A stretch of 64,000 nucleotides of DNA from Azospirillum sp. TSH58 (lineage in GTDB: Bacteria > Pseudomonadota > Alphaproteobacteria > Azospirillales > Azospirillaceae), in NCBI RefSeq assembly GCF_003119115.1, contig NZ_CP022364.1, positions 520,501 through 584,500 on the forward strand. Direction: 5' to 3'. Within the stretch, counting starts at the first letter, position 1, and every line of letters starts with the position of its first letter. The position numbers and the translations under genes are program-made. The notes below the pieces were generated by a model. That model saw nothing but the letters and a program-made list of their open reading frames with translations, did no database searches and had not been told where the DNA came from. This document shows, piece by piece, positions 1 to 8,840 of the stretch.

Positions 1-38
1 GGTGTAAACGAGATGCTCTACCGCTGAGCTAATCGCCC
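1..38 (-). tRNA. tRNA-Val (anticodon TAC), 3' part beyond the window
   Basis: Read on the minus strand, the tRNA begins at 38 with the acceptor strand GGGCGAT, then T8-A9, a D-arm (GCTC...GAGC), and an anticodon stem TCTCG with loop TTTACAC, giving anticodon TAC (valine, GUA codons). The window edge cuts the gene in the anticodon arm, so the T-arm and CCA end are not visible. It lies downstream of hupB on the same strand. Confidence 0.9.
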
Positions 39-127
39 GCGCCGCCTCGTCGCCCGGACATGTCATCCAGACAACGCAAAGCCGGCCGGACCATGCCGAC
101 CGACGCGCACTATGCCCGGAATGCCTT

Positions 128-175
128 ATCCGTTCAAGCCGTCATCTTGTCAGGCCGTCATCACTTCAGGCCGTC
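128..175. repeat. Three 16-bp tandem copies over the hupB stop codon
   Basis: Three consecutive 16-bp units (128-143, 144-159, 160-175), each beginning ATC and ending GCCGTC on the plus strand. Unit pairs differ at about three positions. The hupB stop codon (161-163, TGA on the minus strand) lies in the gene-proximal unit. It is one of a series of stop-associated duplications in this window. Confidence 0.85.
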
Positions 176-433
176 CTTCAGCGTCTTGCCCGGCTTGAAC
201 TTCGGCAGCTTCGATGCGGGGATGGCGATCTTCTCGCCGGTGCGCGGGTTGCGGCCCTCGCTGGCGGCGCGTTCGGACACCGCAAAGGTGCCAAAGCCGA
301 CCAGACGAACCTCCTCCCCATTTTTGAGCGAGTCGGCGATGCCGTCGAAAACGGCGTCGACCGCCTTGGTGGCATCGGTTTTGGACAAACCCACGGCGTC
401 GGCGACGTGCGCCACCAGATCGTTCTTGTTCAC
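161..433 (-). CDS. hupB: DNA-binding protein HU-beta
   Basis: A 90-residue histone-like protein that binds and bends DNA without strong sequence preference as part of the nucleoid. The whole chain is one bacterial HU fold: N-terminal helices (MNKNDLVAHVADAVG), then the beta-arm region with GFGTF near residue 47 and the conserved RNPRTGE tip near residues 61-67 that intercalates into DNA, ending KPGKTLKDGLK. The start is a GTG at 433, preceded by a purine-rich GGGGGGAAG ribosome site; the length matches the family. It follows lon on the same strand, as in many alphaproteobacteria, but a hairpin (516-552) separates them, so it probably has its own promoter. The stop codon sits in a triplicated 16-bp repeat. 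Confidence 0.97.
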   Translation of the reverse strand: MNKNDLVAHVADAVGLSKTDATKAVDAVFDGIADSLKNGEEVRLVGFGTFAVSERAASEGRNPRTGEKIAIPASKLPKFKPGKTLKDGLK

Positions 434-515
434 TTACTTCCCCCCTTCTCAATCCGGCAAAGAAAATGGAAGCAAAGCCGCCCAATGACTTCACGCATTC
501 AAACGATAAACGCGA

Positions 516-552
516 CATCGCCCGCCCGTCAATTGCAGACGGGCGGGCGATG
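516..552 (-). terminator. 15-bp perfect inverted repeat between lon and hupB
   Basis: CATCGCCCGCCCGTC at 516-530 and its exact reverse complement at 538-552, separated by 7 nt. It lies 45 bp past the lon stop codon and before hupB. There is no clean T-run after it on the minus strand, so it may be a weak terminator or an RNA-stabilising hairpin. Confidence 0.6.
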
Positions 553-597
553 CGAAGCATGGTAGCGCTTTAAGGGCGCTTTAAACGCCGGGCGTGA

Positions 598-3012
598 TCA
601 GTGACGCAGCACCTCGCCGCCGCCATCGGGCTGCGGCTTGGCGACCGCCGGCTCGACCGCCTCCGGCTCCTTCCACTCGATCGGCTCGAGCGCCCGAACC
701 AGGGCGTGCTTGAGGACGTCGTCGACCGTGCTGACCGGGATGATCTCCAGGCCGCGCTTCACGTTGTCCGGAATGTCGGCGAGGTCCTTCTCGTTGTCGT
801 TCGGGATCAGCACATGCTTGAGACCGCCGCGCAGGGCGGCCAGCAGCTTCTCCTTCAGACCGCCGATGGGCAGCACCCGGCCGCGCAGGGTGATCTCGCC
901 GGTCATCGCCACGTCCTTGCGGACCGCGATGCCGGTGAGCACCGAGACGATCGAGGTGATCATCGCCACGCCCGCCGACGGGCCGTCCTTCGGGGTGGCG
1001 CCTTCGGGCACGTGGACGTGGATGTCCCGCTTCTCGAAGAGCGTCGGCTTGATGCCGAAGGCGGTGGCCCGCGACTTGACGTAGCTCTCCGCCGCCTGGA
1101 CCGACTCCTTCATGACGTCGCCGAGCTTGCCGGTGGTGGTCACGCGCCCCTTGCCGGGCAGGCTGACCGCCTCGATGGACAGCAGCTCGCCGCCCACTTC
1201 CGTCCAGGCCAGACCGGTGGTGACGCCCACCAGATCCTCCAGTTCCGCCTCGCCGAAGTGGAAGCGGCGGACGCCGGCGTACTTGTCCAGGTTCCGGCGG
1301 GTGACCGAGACCTTGGCGCCGGGGGAGCCCTTCATCAGGATCTCCTTCACGGCCTTGCGGCAGAGGTTGGCGATCTCGCGCTCCAGGCTGCGGACGCCGG
1401 CCTCCCGCGTGTAGTAGCGGATCAGGTCGCGCAGCGCGTCGTCGGAGATGGCGAACTCGCCCTTCTTCAGGCCGTTGGCCTCCACCTGCTTTTCGATCAG
1501 GTGGCGCTTGGAGATCTCGACCTTCTCATCCTCGGTGTAGCCGGCGACGCGGATGATCTCCATGCGGTCCAGCAACGGCTGCGGCATGCGCATCGTGTTG
1601 GCCGTGCAGACGAACATCACGTCCGACAGGTCGTAGTCGACCTCCAGGTAATGGTCGTTGAAGGTGCCGTTCTGCTCGGGGTCGAGGACCTCCAGCAGAG
1701 CCGACGACGGGTCGCCGCGCCAGTCGGCGCCGAGCTTGTCGATCTCGTCCAGCAGGAACAGCGGGTTGGACGACTTCGCCTTCTTCATGCCCTGGATGAC
1801 CTTGCCGGGCATGGAACCGATGTAGGTGCGGCGGTGGCCGCGGACCTCGGCCTCGTCCCGCACGCCGCCCAGCGACATGCGCACGAAGTTGCGGCCGGTG
1901 GACTTGGCGATCGACTTGCCGAGCGAGGTCTTGCCGACGCCGGGCGGGCCGACGAGGCAGAGGATCGGCCCCTTCACCTTGTTCATGCGGTTCTGCACCG
2001 CGAGATACTCGAGGATGCGTTCCTTGACCTTCTCCAGGCCGTAATGGTCGGCGTCGAGGATCTTCTGGGCGAGCTTCAGATCCTTCTTCACCTTGGTGCG
2101 CTTCTTCCACGGAATGGACAGCATCCAGTCCAGATAGTTGCGCACCACCGTCGCCTCGGCCGACATCGGGCTCATCGAGCGCAGCTTCTTCAGCTCGGCC
2201 AGGGCCTTGTCGCGGGCTTCCTTGGAGAAGCGGGTCTTGTTGATCTTCTCTTCCAGCTCGGCCGACTCGTCGCGGCCGTCCTCGGTCTCGCCGAGTTCCT
2301 TCTGGATCGCCTTGAGCTGTTCGTTGAGGTAGTACTCGCGCTGGGTCTTCTCCATCTGCCGCTTGACGCGGTTGCGGATGCGCTTTTCCACCTGGAGGAC
2401 ACCGATCTCGCCTTCCATGAAGGCGTAGACCCGTTCAAGCCGCTCCGACACCGTGGCGCATTCCAGGAGTTGCTGCTTCTCCGGAATCTTCAGCGCGAGG
2501 TGGGAGGCCACCGTGTCCGCCAGCTTGCCCGGCTCCTCGATCTGGTTGATCGAGACAAGGACCTCCGGCGGGATCTTCTTGTTCAGCTTGATGTACTGTT
2601 CGAACTGCGAGACGACGGCCCGGCCCAGCGCCTCAAGCTCCTGGCTTTCCCCGACCTTCTCCTCGACGAGGTCGGCGTGGGCCTGGAAGAAATCCTCGTT
2701 CTCGGCGAACTTGGTGATGGACGCGCGCTGGCCGCCCTCCACAAGCACCTTCACCGTTCCGTCGGGCAGCTTCAGCAGCTGCAACACGGTCCCAACGGTG
2801 CCGACGCTGTAGATATCGGCCGGCGTCGGATCGTCCTGCGCGGCGTTCTTCTGGGTGACGAGAAGGATCTGCTTGTCGTCCTTCATCACGTCTTCCAGGG
2901 CGCGCACGGATTTCTCGCGGCCGACGAAAAGAGGCACGATCATGTGGGGGAAAACCACGATGTCGCGGAGCGGCAGGACCGGATAGAGGGCACCACGAGG
3001 GATTTCGAACAT
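598..3012 (-). CDS. lon: ATP-dependent protease Lon (La)
   Basis: An 804-residue cytosolic AAA+ serine protease that degrades misfolded and regulatory proteins. The order is the N-terminal substrate domain (about 1-200), a coiled linker, the AAA+ domain with Walker A GPPGVGKT at 355-362 and Walker [11 protein letters not shown], then the protease domain with PKDGPSAG. With this start the catalytic dyad falls at Ser679 and Lys722, the E. coli numbers. I chose ATG 3012 over the upstream ATG at 3030 because AAAGAGG lies at ribosome-site distance before 3012 and the protein then begins MFEIPRG. It follows clpX on the same strand. A possible heat-shock promoter lies about 100 bp upstream. Confidence 0.97.
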   Translation of the reverse strand: MFEIPRGALYPVLPLRDIVVFPHMIVPLFVGREKSVRALEDVMKDDKQILLVTQKNAAQDDPTPADIYSVGTVGTVLQLLKLPDGTVKVLVEGGQRASITKFAENEDFFQAHADLVEEKVGESQELEALGRAVVSQFEQYIKLNKKIPPEVLVSINQIEEPGKLADTVASHLALKIPEKQQLLECATVSERLERVYAFMEGEIGVLQVEKRIRNRVKRQMEKTQREYYLNEQLKAIQKELGETEDGRDESAELEEKINKTRFSKEARDKALAELKKLRSMSPMSAEATVVRNYLDWMLSIPWKKRTKVKKDLKLAQKILDADHYGLEKVKERILEYLAVQNRMNKVKGPILCLVGPPGVGKTSLGKSIAKSTGRNFVRMSLGGVRDEAEVRGHRRTYIGSMPGKVIQGMKKAKSSNPLFLLDEIDKLGADWRGDPSSALLEVLDPEQNGTFNDHYLEVDYDLSDVMFVCTANTMRMPQPLLDRMEIIRVAGYTEDEKVEISKRHLIEKQVEANGLKKGEFAISDDALRDLIRYYTREAGVRSLEREIANLCRKAVKEILMKGSPGAKVSVTRRNLDKYAGVRRFHFGEAELEDLVGVTTGLAWTEVGGELLSIEAVSLPGKGRVTTTGKLGDVMKESVQAAESYVKSRATAFGIKPTLFEKRDIHVHVPEGATPKDGPSAGVAMITSIVSVLTGIAVRKDVAMTGEITLRGRVLPIGGLKEKLLAALRGGLKHVLIPNDNEKDLADIPDNVKRGLEIIPVSTVDDVLKHALVRALEPIEWKEPEAVEPAVAKPQPDGGGEVLRH

Positions 3013-3112
3013 TGATTGGGCCTCTTTCATTGGGACGCCGTCAGCCCGGGATGGGCCTGGGAGGAACCCCGCCTCGGGGATGAGCGCAGGGAACGCGAAC
3101 CGGCACTTTTTC

Positions 3113-3143
3113 TAACGTGGCACAGCCATAGCCCCCCTTCAAG
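3113..3143 (-). promoter_or_regulatory. Possible RpoH (heat-shock sigma) promoter of lon
   Basis: On the minus strand a CTTGAA box (3138-3143) is followed after 17 bp by CCACGTTA (3113-3120). CTTGAA is the heat-shock sigma -35 signature and lon is a classic RpoH target. The -10 match is only partial, so this is tentative. Confidence 0.35.
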
Positions 3144-3240
3144 GGCCAGAACCCCAATTCCGTATGGCGGTGCGGCATGCCCGTCCGGCCGCTCCACAGC
3201 CCGGCCGGCGCCCTCGACGCGTGCGGACGCCGAAAACGAC

Positions 3241-3264
3241 GAAGGGCGCCCAAAGGCGCCCTTC
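3241..3264 (-). terminator. Terminator after clpX
   Basis: GAAGGGCGCC (3241-3250), a 4-nt loop, then GGCGCCCTTC (3255-3264): a perfect 10-bp GC-rich stem, followed on the minus strand by a short GTCGTTTTC tail. It lies 33 bp past the clpX stop and separates clpX from lon. Confidence 0.65.
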
Positions 3265-3296
3265 CCCGTATCCGATCCTGATCGAACGTGACGAAA

Positions 3297-4565
3297 TCAG
3301 GCGCCCGGCGCCTGCTGCTCGCCGCGGCGTTCGGCATGGACATAGAGCGGCTTTGCCCGCCCTTCGACCACTTCCTTGTTGACCAGGATGCTTTCCACAC
3401 CCGACAGGCCCGGCAGGTCGAACATCGGGTCGAGCAGGATCGACTCCATGATCGAACGCAGGCCGCGCGCGCCGGTCTTCCGCTGGATCGCCTTGTGGGC
3501 GATGTTGCGCAGGGCGTCGTCGGAGAACTCCAGACGGACGTCCTCCATCTCGAACAGACGCTGGTACTGCTTGACCAGGGCGTTCTTCGGCTTGGTGAGG
3601 ATCTCGACCAGAGCCGCCTCGTCGAGGTCGGACAGGGTCGCGACCACCGGCAGACGGCCGATGAACTCCGGAATCAGGCCGAACTTCAGCAGATCCTCGG
3701 GCTCGACCTCGCGCAGGATGTCGCCGGTCGAGCGCTCGTCCGGGCCGCGCACGTCGGCGCCGAAGCCGATCGAGGTGCCCTTGCCGCGCTGGGCGATGAT
3801 CTTGTCCAGCCCGGCGAAGGCGCCGCCGCAGATGAACAGGATGTTGCTGGTGTCGACCTGCAGGAATTCCTGCTGCGGATGCTTGCGGCCACCCTGCGGA
3901 GGCACAGAGGCGACGGTGCCCTCCATGATCTTCAGCAGGGCCTGCTGCACGCCCTCGCCCGACACGTCGCGCGTGATCGACGGGTTGTCGGACTTGCGGC
4001 TGATCTTGTCGACCTCGTCGATGTAGACGATGCCGCGCTGCGCCCGCTCGACGTTGTAGTCGGCGGCCTGGAGCAGCTTGAGGATGATGTTCTCGACGTC
4101 CTCGCCGACATAGCCCGCCTCGGTCAGGGTCGTGGCGTCGGCCATCGTGAAGGGAACGTCGATGATCCGGGCGAGCGTCTGGGCGAGCAGCGTCTTGCCG
4201 CAGCCGGTGGGGCCGACCAGCAGGATGTTGGACTTCGCCAGTTCGACGTCGTTGTGCTTCGTGCCGTGCGCCAACCGCTTGTAGTGATTGTGCACCGCAA
4301 CAGAAAGGACACGTTTCGCGTGATGCTGGCCGATCACGTAATCGTCCAGCACCGCATGGATGTCGCGCGGGGTCGGCACGCCGTCGCGGGACTTCACGAG
4401 GGTCGTCTTGTTCTCCTCGCGAATGATGTCCATGCACAGCTCGACGCATTCATCGCAGATGAACACCGTCGGACCGGCAATCAGCTTGCGGACCTCGTGC
4501 TGGCTCTTGCCGCAAAAGGAGCAGTAGAGCGTGTTCTTCGAATCGCCGCTGCTGGACTTGCTCAT
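3297..4565 (-). CDS. clpX: ATP-dependent Clp protease ATP-binding subunit ClpX
   Basis: A 422-residue AAA+ unfoldase that recognises substrates and feeds them into ClpP. The N-terminal zinc-binding domain has cysteines at 15, 18, 37 and 40. Walker A GPTGCGKT is at 118-125, the pore loop GYVGED begins near residue 151, and Walker B YIDEVDK is near 181-187. Length and order match the family. It lies between clpP upstream and lon downstream, the usual protease block of alphaproteobacteria. The gap to clpP is 216 bp, enough for its own promoter, although I could not pick a convincing one. Confidence 0.98.
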   Translation of the reverse strand: MSKSSSGDSKNTLYCSFCGKSQHEVRKLIAGPTVFICDECVELCMDIIREENKTTLVKSRDGVPTPRDIHAVLDDYVIGQHHAKRVLSVAVHNHYKRLAHGTKHNDVELAKSNILLVGPTGCGKTLLAQTLARIIDVPFTMADATTLTEAGYVGEDVENIILKLLQAADYNVERAQRGIVYIDEVDKISRKSDNPSITRDVSGEGVQQALLKIMEGTVASVPPQGGRKHPQQEFLQVDTSNILFICGGAFAGLDKIIAQRGKGTSIGFGADVRGPDERSTGDILREVEPEDLLKFGLIPEFIGRLPVVATLSDLDEAALVEILTKPKNALVKQYQRLFEMEDVRLEFSDDALRNIAHKAIQRKTGARGLRSIMESILLDPMFDLPGLSGVESILVNKEVVEGRAKPLYVHAERRGEQQAPGA

Positions 4566-4781
4566 CGGTACTCCGTCATCTCGCGGGGGACTGATCCGTA
4601 TAACCTGTCAACCGCCTGCGGCGTCCCCCGACGCCGGTCCTTTCAAAGGTTGTCCCGGGGAAGGCCCAAGACAAGGTTAACGCATCCGCTCACTCATCCA
4701 TCGAACCCGATCCATCGGACCGGTTCCCCATCATTCAACAACAGGGAACCGGCGCAATCAATCATTAGTTCGCGCGCCCCC

Positions 4782-5417
4782 TCAGGCGGCGCTGCCGTCG
4801 CCGATCGAGCCGGGGCGCTTTTCCACGACCTCGTCGATCAGGCCGAAGGCCTTGGCCTCCTCGGGCGACATGAACTTGTCACGCTCCATGGCCGCCTCGA
4901 TGGTGTCGAGCGACTGGCCGGTGTGCTTGACGTAGATGTCGTTGAGGCGCGAGCGCAGCTTCAGGATCTCCTGGGCCTGGATCTCGATGTCCGAGGCCTG
5001 GCCCTGGGCGCCGCCCGACGGCTGGTGGATCATGATCCGGCTGTTGGGCAGCGAGAAGCGCTTGCCCGGCGCGCCGGCGGCGAGCAGGAGCGAGCCCATC
5101 GAGGCCGCCTGCCCCATGCACACCGTCGACACCTGCGGACGGATGTACTGCATGGTGTCGTAGATGGCGAGGCCGGCCGAGACGTAGCCGCCCGGCGAAT
5201 TGATGTAGAGCGCGATGTCCTTGCTCGGGTTTTCCGATTCCAGGAACAGCAGCTGCGAGCAGATCAGGCTGGCGACGGCGTCGTTCACGCCACCGATCAA
5301 GAAGATGATCCGTTCCTTCAGCAGGCGCGAGTAAATATCGTACGCTCGTTCGCCCCGGTTGGTCTGCTCGATGACCATCGGGACCAGAGCATTCATCTTC
5401 GGTTCGAAGTCGTACAT
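4782..5417 (-). CDS. clpP: ATP-dependent Clp protease proteolytic subunit ClpP
   Basis: A 211-residue serine protease that forms the tetradecameric chamber of ClpXP and ClpAP. The catalytic triad is visible: Ser106 in GQAASMGS, His131 in MIHQPSGG and Asp180 in MERDKFM. The chain starts [15 protein letters not shown], and the first several residues are probably removed on maturation as in other ClpPs. It lies between tig (upstream, ending in a terminator) and clpX (downstream), all on the minus strand. Confidence 0.98.
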   Translation of the reverse strand: MYDFEPKMNALVPMVIEQTNRGERAYDIYSRLLKERIIFLIGGVNDAVASLICSQLLFLESENPSKDIALYINSPGGYVSAGLAIYDTMQYIRPQVSTVCMGQAASMGSLLLAAGAPGKRFSLPNSRIMIHQPSGGAQGQASDIEIQAQEILKLRSRLNDIYVKHTGQSLDTIEAAMERDKFMSPEEAKAFGLIDEVVEKRPGSIGDGSAA

Positions 5418-5481
5418 GGTGGTCTTCCCTGCTCCCGCAGCTCGGTTAGTCGTCTGAGCAGTCTACATATAGGAATGGAAA

Positions 5482-5503
5482 GGGGCGACCGGTAGGCCGC
5501 CCC
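5482..5503 (-). terminator. Terminator after tig
   Basis: On the minus strand GGGGCGGCC and GGTCGCCCC pair around a 4-nt loop and are followed by TTTCC. The stem starts 15 bp after the tig stop codon and lies ahead of clpP. Confidence 0.65.
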
Positions 5504-5518
5504 TCAACCTTTCTGACG

Positions 5519-6853
5519 TCAGGCCGCCTCGGCCTCCTCGTCGGGGTCCTTCATCAGCTCTTCGGCGGACACCGGCTTCTCGCTCACCTTGGCCTGGTCC
5601 AGGATGTAGTCGACGACCTTGTCCTCGAAGATCGGGGCGCGGAGGTTTTCCAGCGCTTCCCGGTTCTGCTTGAAGAACTCGAACACCTGACGCTCCTGGC
5701 CGGGGAAGCGGCGGGCTTCCGCGATCAGGGCGCGGTTGATCTCGTCCTGGGTCACCTGGATGTCGTTGCGGCGGCCGATCTCCGACAGCAGCAGGCCCAG
5801 GCGCACGCGGCGCTCGGCGATGCCGCGGTACTCGGCCTTCAGCTCCTCTTCCGGCTTGCCGGCGTCCTCACCGGCGGTGCCGTTCTTCAGCTCCTGCTGA
5901 AGGCGCTGCCAGATGCCCTCGAACTCGACGTCCACCATGCCCGGCGGGACCTCGAAGGAGTGGGCCTCGGCCAGCTTGTCGAGGAGCTGGCGCTTGACGC
6001 GCAGGCGCGACACGTTGGCGTACTCGCTCTTGATGCGGTCGCCGACGGCCTCGCGCAGCTTCTCCAGGCTCTCCATGCCGAACTCCTTGGCGAGGTCGTC
6101 GTTGACCTCGGCCGGGACGTTCTTGCGGAGTTCCTTGACGTCCACCTCGAACACGGTGTCCGCGCCCTTCAGGCGGTCGTGCGGGTAGTCGGCCGGGAAG
6201 GTGACCTTCACCGTGCGGTGCTCGCCGGCCTTGGCGCCGACCAGCTGGTCCTCGAAGCCCGGAACGAACTGGTTGGCGCCCAGCTCCAGCGGGTAATCCT
6301 TGCCGTCCATGCCCGGCAGGGCCTCGCCATCGACCGAACCGGCGAAGTCGATCACGGCGATGTCGCCCTTCTCGGCCGCGCGGTCCTCGGTGACCGGGGC
6401 CTGCACCGAATGGGCGGAGGCCAGACGGGTCAGCGCCTCGTCGACGGCCGAATCCTCGACCGTGGCGACCGGCTTCTCAAGCTCCAGGCCGCTGAGGTCG
6501 CCCGGCTCGATGTCCGGCAGAAGCTCGACGCCCATGGTGTAGGACAGGTCGCCGCCGTCCTCGTACTTCTCGACGTTGATCTTCGGCTGCATGGCGATGC
6601 GCAGGCCGCGCTCGTTCAGCGCCTGGCGCGAGCTGTCGGCGATCGCATCCTCCAGAGCCTCGGCCAGCACGCTGCCGCCGTAGCGCTGCTTGATCACGGC
6701 AACCGGCACCTTGCCCGGACGGAAGCCGGGGAGCTGCACCGTCCGGCGCAGCTCTTCGAGCCGGCCCTGCACCTTCTGTTCGATATCCTGGGCGGAAATG
6801 ACGACCTTGTACTCGCGCTTCAGGCCGTCGGCGCTGGTCTCGGTGATGTTCAT
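5519..6853 (-). CDS. tig: Trigger factor (ribosome-associated chaperone)
   Basis: A 444-residue chaperone that docks on ribosomal protein L23 at the exit tunnel and shelters nascent chains. The N-terminal ribosome-binding domain carries the signature GFRPGKVP near residue 44. An FKBP-like prolyl isomerase domain occupies roughly 155-240 (GDIAVIDFAGSVDGE onward), and the rest is the helical substrate-cradle domain ending in an acidic tail. Length matches the family. It is the first gene of the tig-clpP-clpX-lon block, and a terminator follows it, so tig transcription is at least partly separate from clpP. Confidence 0.98.
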   Translation of the reverse strand: MNITETSADGLKREYKVVISAQDIEQKVQGRLEELRRTVQLPGFRPGKVPVAVIKQRYGGSVLAEALEDAIADSSRQALNERGLRIAMQPKINVEKYEDGGDLSYTMGVELLPDIEPGDLSGLELEKPVATVEDSAVDEALTRLASAHSVQAPVTEDRAAEKGDIAVIDFAGSVDGEALPGMDGKDYPLELGANQFVPGFEDQLVGAKAGEHRTVKVTFPADYPHDRLKGADTVFEVDVKELRKNVPAEVNDDLAKEFGMESLEKLREAVGDRIKSEYANVSRLRVKRQLLDKLAEAHSFEVPPGMVDVEFEGIWQRLQQELKNGTAGEDAGKPEEELKAEYRGIAERRVRLGLLLSEIGRRNDIQVTQDEINRALIAEARRFPGQERQVFEFFKQNREALENLRAPIFEDKVVDYILDQAKVSEKPVSAEELMKDPDEEAEAA

Positions 6854-6944
6854 CGGAACGAAAGCCTATCTCGTTGTCCGGCCCGGCGGCGCCCGTCCGG
6901 GCGGCCCGAAACCGTGTGTTCCCATGCGGTCCAAGCTGTTGCCA

Positions 6945-7029
6945 TGGTGCGGGCGAAGGGACTCGAACCCCCACGACCGAAGTCACCGGAACCTAAATCC
7001 GGCGCGTCTACCAGTTCCGCCACGCCCGC
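6945..7029 (-). tRNA. tRNA-Leu (anticodon TAG)
   Basis: An 85-nt minus-strand gene. Acceptor strand GCGGGCG (7029-7023) pairs with CGCCCGC before an encoded CCA end at 6945-6947. The anticodon stem CCGGA/TCCGG carries loop TTTAGGT, so the anticodon is TAG (CUA leucine codons). A long variable arm, as expected for leucine, follows the anticodon stem. It lies just upstream of tig. Confidence 0.95.
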
Positions 7030-7190
7030 AATGGCATAGACAGCCCGCGACGGGTGCGGAACACCCGACGGACTGCCGGCGAAGTCCGCTCTATAGCACA
7101 GGGTTCGCGCCGCAAACAGGCAAAATGGGCGCCGTTCCGCACGCCAATGGAGGGTGCCCCGGATCGGCCGGCGGGGAAGTGCGGACCGGC

Positions 7191-8735
7191 TCATGCTGCC
7201 CCCTTGCCCAGGGAGCGGATCGCAGAGGAGGCGTTGACCTTGCCCTCCCCCCGGTAAGCCTCGTGGTTGGCGTCGATTTCGCCCAGCTTGTACCGGTAGT
7301 TGATCATCATCCCGCAGGACTGGCGCACCCCCTTGGCCGACCGGTCGCCCAGCCAGTTCAGCCGCTCCATGCGGGCGCCGTTGCTGAGGTGGAAGTGCGC
7401 GACCGGGTCGAGCGCCCGCGCCGGGGCGGCGCCCGGCCGCTCGCTGCGGCGGTCCGACGCCCGCGCCGTCGTCAGGTAATGCGCGCACAGCCGCATCAGC
7501 GGACCGCGAAGCTGCTTCTGAAGCTCGTCCTGCGCGTGCCAGGAGGGCAGAGCCAGGGCGGCGGCCAGCACAGGGCGTTCGTCCGCTTCGCCCTCCCCGT
7601 CCGATTCGCCGCCATCCTGCAGGGCGGTCATGGCCTCCGCGATGCGTTCCGCCTCGGGCGGGCTGAGCAGCGAATCACCGCGCTCGGCCAGTTCCCGGTC
7701 CAGCCAGCGGCGGAAGCCGGGAATCGGCGACAGGGTGGCGAAGCATTTGATGTTGGGGAACTCCCCGGTCAGCCCGTCCACCACCCGCTTGATGAGGAAG
7801 TTGCCGAAGCTGATTCCCGCCAGCCCCACCTGGGCGTTGGAGATGGAGTAGAAGATGGCGCTGTCGGCGCTCTTCGGGTCGCAGACCGGCGCGGAGGGGT
7901 CGAGCAGCGCCTGGACATTGTCCGACATGCCCTGGACCAGCGCGACCTCGACGAAGATCAGCGGCTCGTTCGGCATGCGCGGGTGGAAGAAGGCGAAGCA
8001 GCGCCGGTCGGAATCGAGGCGGTCCTTGAGGTCCCGCCAGCCGCTGATCTCGTGCACCGCCTCGTACTTGATGAGCTTTTCCAGGAGCGAGGCCGGGCTG
8101 TCCCAGGTGATCCGGCGCATCTCCAGGAAGCCCACGTCGAACCAGTTGCGCAGCAGGCTCTTGAGATCGTCCTCCAGCGCCTGGAGCAGCGGTTCGCCGC
8201 GCGCCATCTCCATCAGTTCGGCGCGCAGATCGACCAGGAACTTCACCCCTTCGGGCAGGCCGTTGAACTGGGTCAGCAGCCGCAGCCGCGGCGGCTCCAG
8301 CGCGCGGCGCAGGGCGCGCTCGGCGTGGCCGCGCGACACCGGGTCGCCCGCCGTCTGGAAGGTCGCCATCGCCTGATCGACGGCGGCGCGGTCAACATCG
8401 AAGTCACGCGCCAGCATCATCAGGAAGTTGCGACGCCCCTGCCCGTCCAGCGCCAGATAGGTGCGGCCGAGCTGCGCCGCCCGCGCCCGCGCCGACACTT
8501 CGCCGCCGCGGCCTTCCAGACAGGCTTCGATCTGCTCCTTCAGCCGCTCGGCGTCTTCCTTGGGCAGATTGGCGCGCGGCGCCGCGCCGACCACACCGCG
8601 GGCGGAGGCGGCGATCTCGCGCCAGCCCGCCCGCAGCGTGTCCAGGGTGCGGTCGAGCAGGCCCGGCGGCGCCCCGGCGGCGGGAGGCTGGGCTGGACCG
8701 GATTCGGCGGATTTGGTCTCGGGCGTCTCGCTCAT
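7191..8735 (-). CDS. Malonyl-CoA decarboxylase
   Basis: A 514-residue enzyme that converts malonyl-CoA to acetyl-CoA and CO2. Family stretches are clear: FFHPRMPNEPLIFVEVAL, ISNAQVGLAGISFGNFLIK and FATLSPIPGFRRWL; the last two form the catalytic acyltransferase-like domain with its conserved Ser/His region. The N-terminal half is helical. No malonyl-CoA synthetase (matB) or malonate transporter is next to it, unlike the matABC operons of rhizobia, so a role in controlling the malonyl-CoA pool is as likely as malonate use. It stands alone between tRNA-Leu and nnr. Confidence 0.93.
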   Translation of the reverse strand: MSETPETKSAESGPAQPPAAGAPPGLLDRTLDTLRAGWREIAASARGVVGAAPRANLPKEDAERLKEQIEACLEGRGGEVSARARAAQLGRTYLALDGQGRRNFLMMLARDFDVDRAAVDQAMATFQTAGDPVSRGHAERALRRALEPPRLRLLTQFNGLPEGVKFLVDLRAELMEMARGEPLLQALEDDLKSLLRNWFDVGFLEMRRITWDSPASLLEKLIKYEAVHEISGWRDLKDRLDSDRRCFAFFHPRMPNEPLIFVEVALVQGMSDNVQALLDPSAPVCDPKSADSAIFYSISNAQVGLAGISFGNFLIKRVVDGLTGEFPNIKCFATLSPIPGFRRWLDRELAERGDSLLSPPEAERIAEAMTALQDGGESDGEGEADERPVLAAALALPSWHAQDELQKQLRGPLMRLCAHYLTTARASDRRSERPGAAPARALDPVAHFHLSNGARMERLNWLGDRSAKGVRQSCGMMINYRYKLGEIDANHEAYRGEGKVNASSAIRSLGKGAA

Positions 8736-8840
8736 ACCCAGAGTCTGGCGTGCGGGCGCGCTCTCGGCAAGCCATAGCTTGAGCCCGGCCTTAAGAGTAA
8801 ACCCCCTGTCCAGGCGTATGTATGCCCTGGGGAAGCCGGG

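Noticed and set aside
601..3015. An 804-codon open frame on the plus strand opposite lon
   Set aside because: It is the antisense shadow of a GC-rich gene; Leu/Arg/His-rich low-complexity composition and no recognisable motif. Many similar antisense frames in the window were dropped for the same reason.
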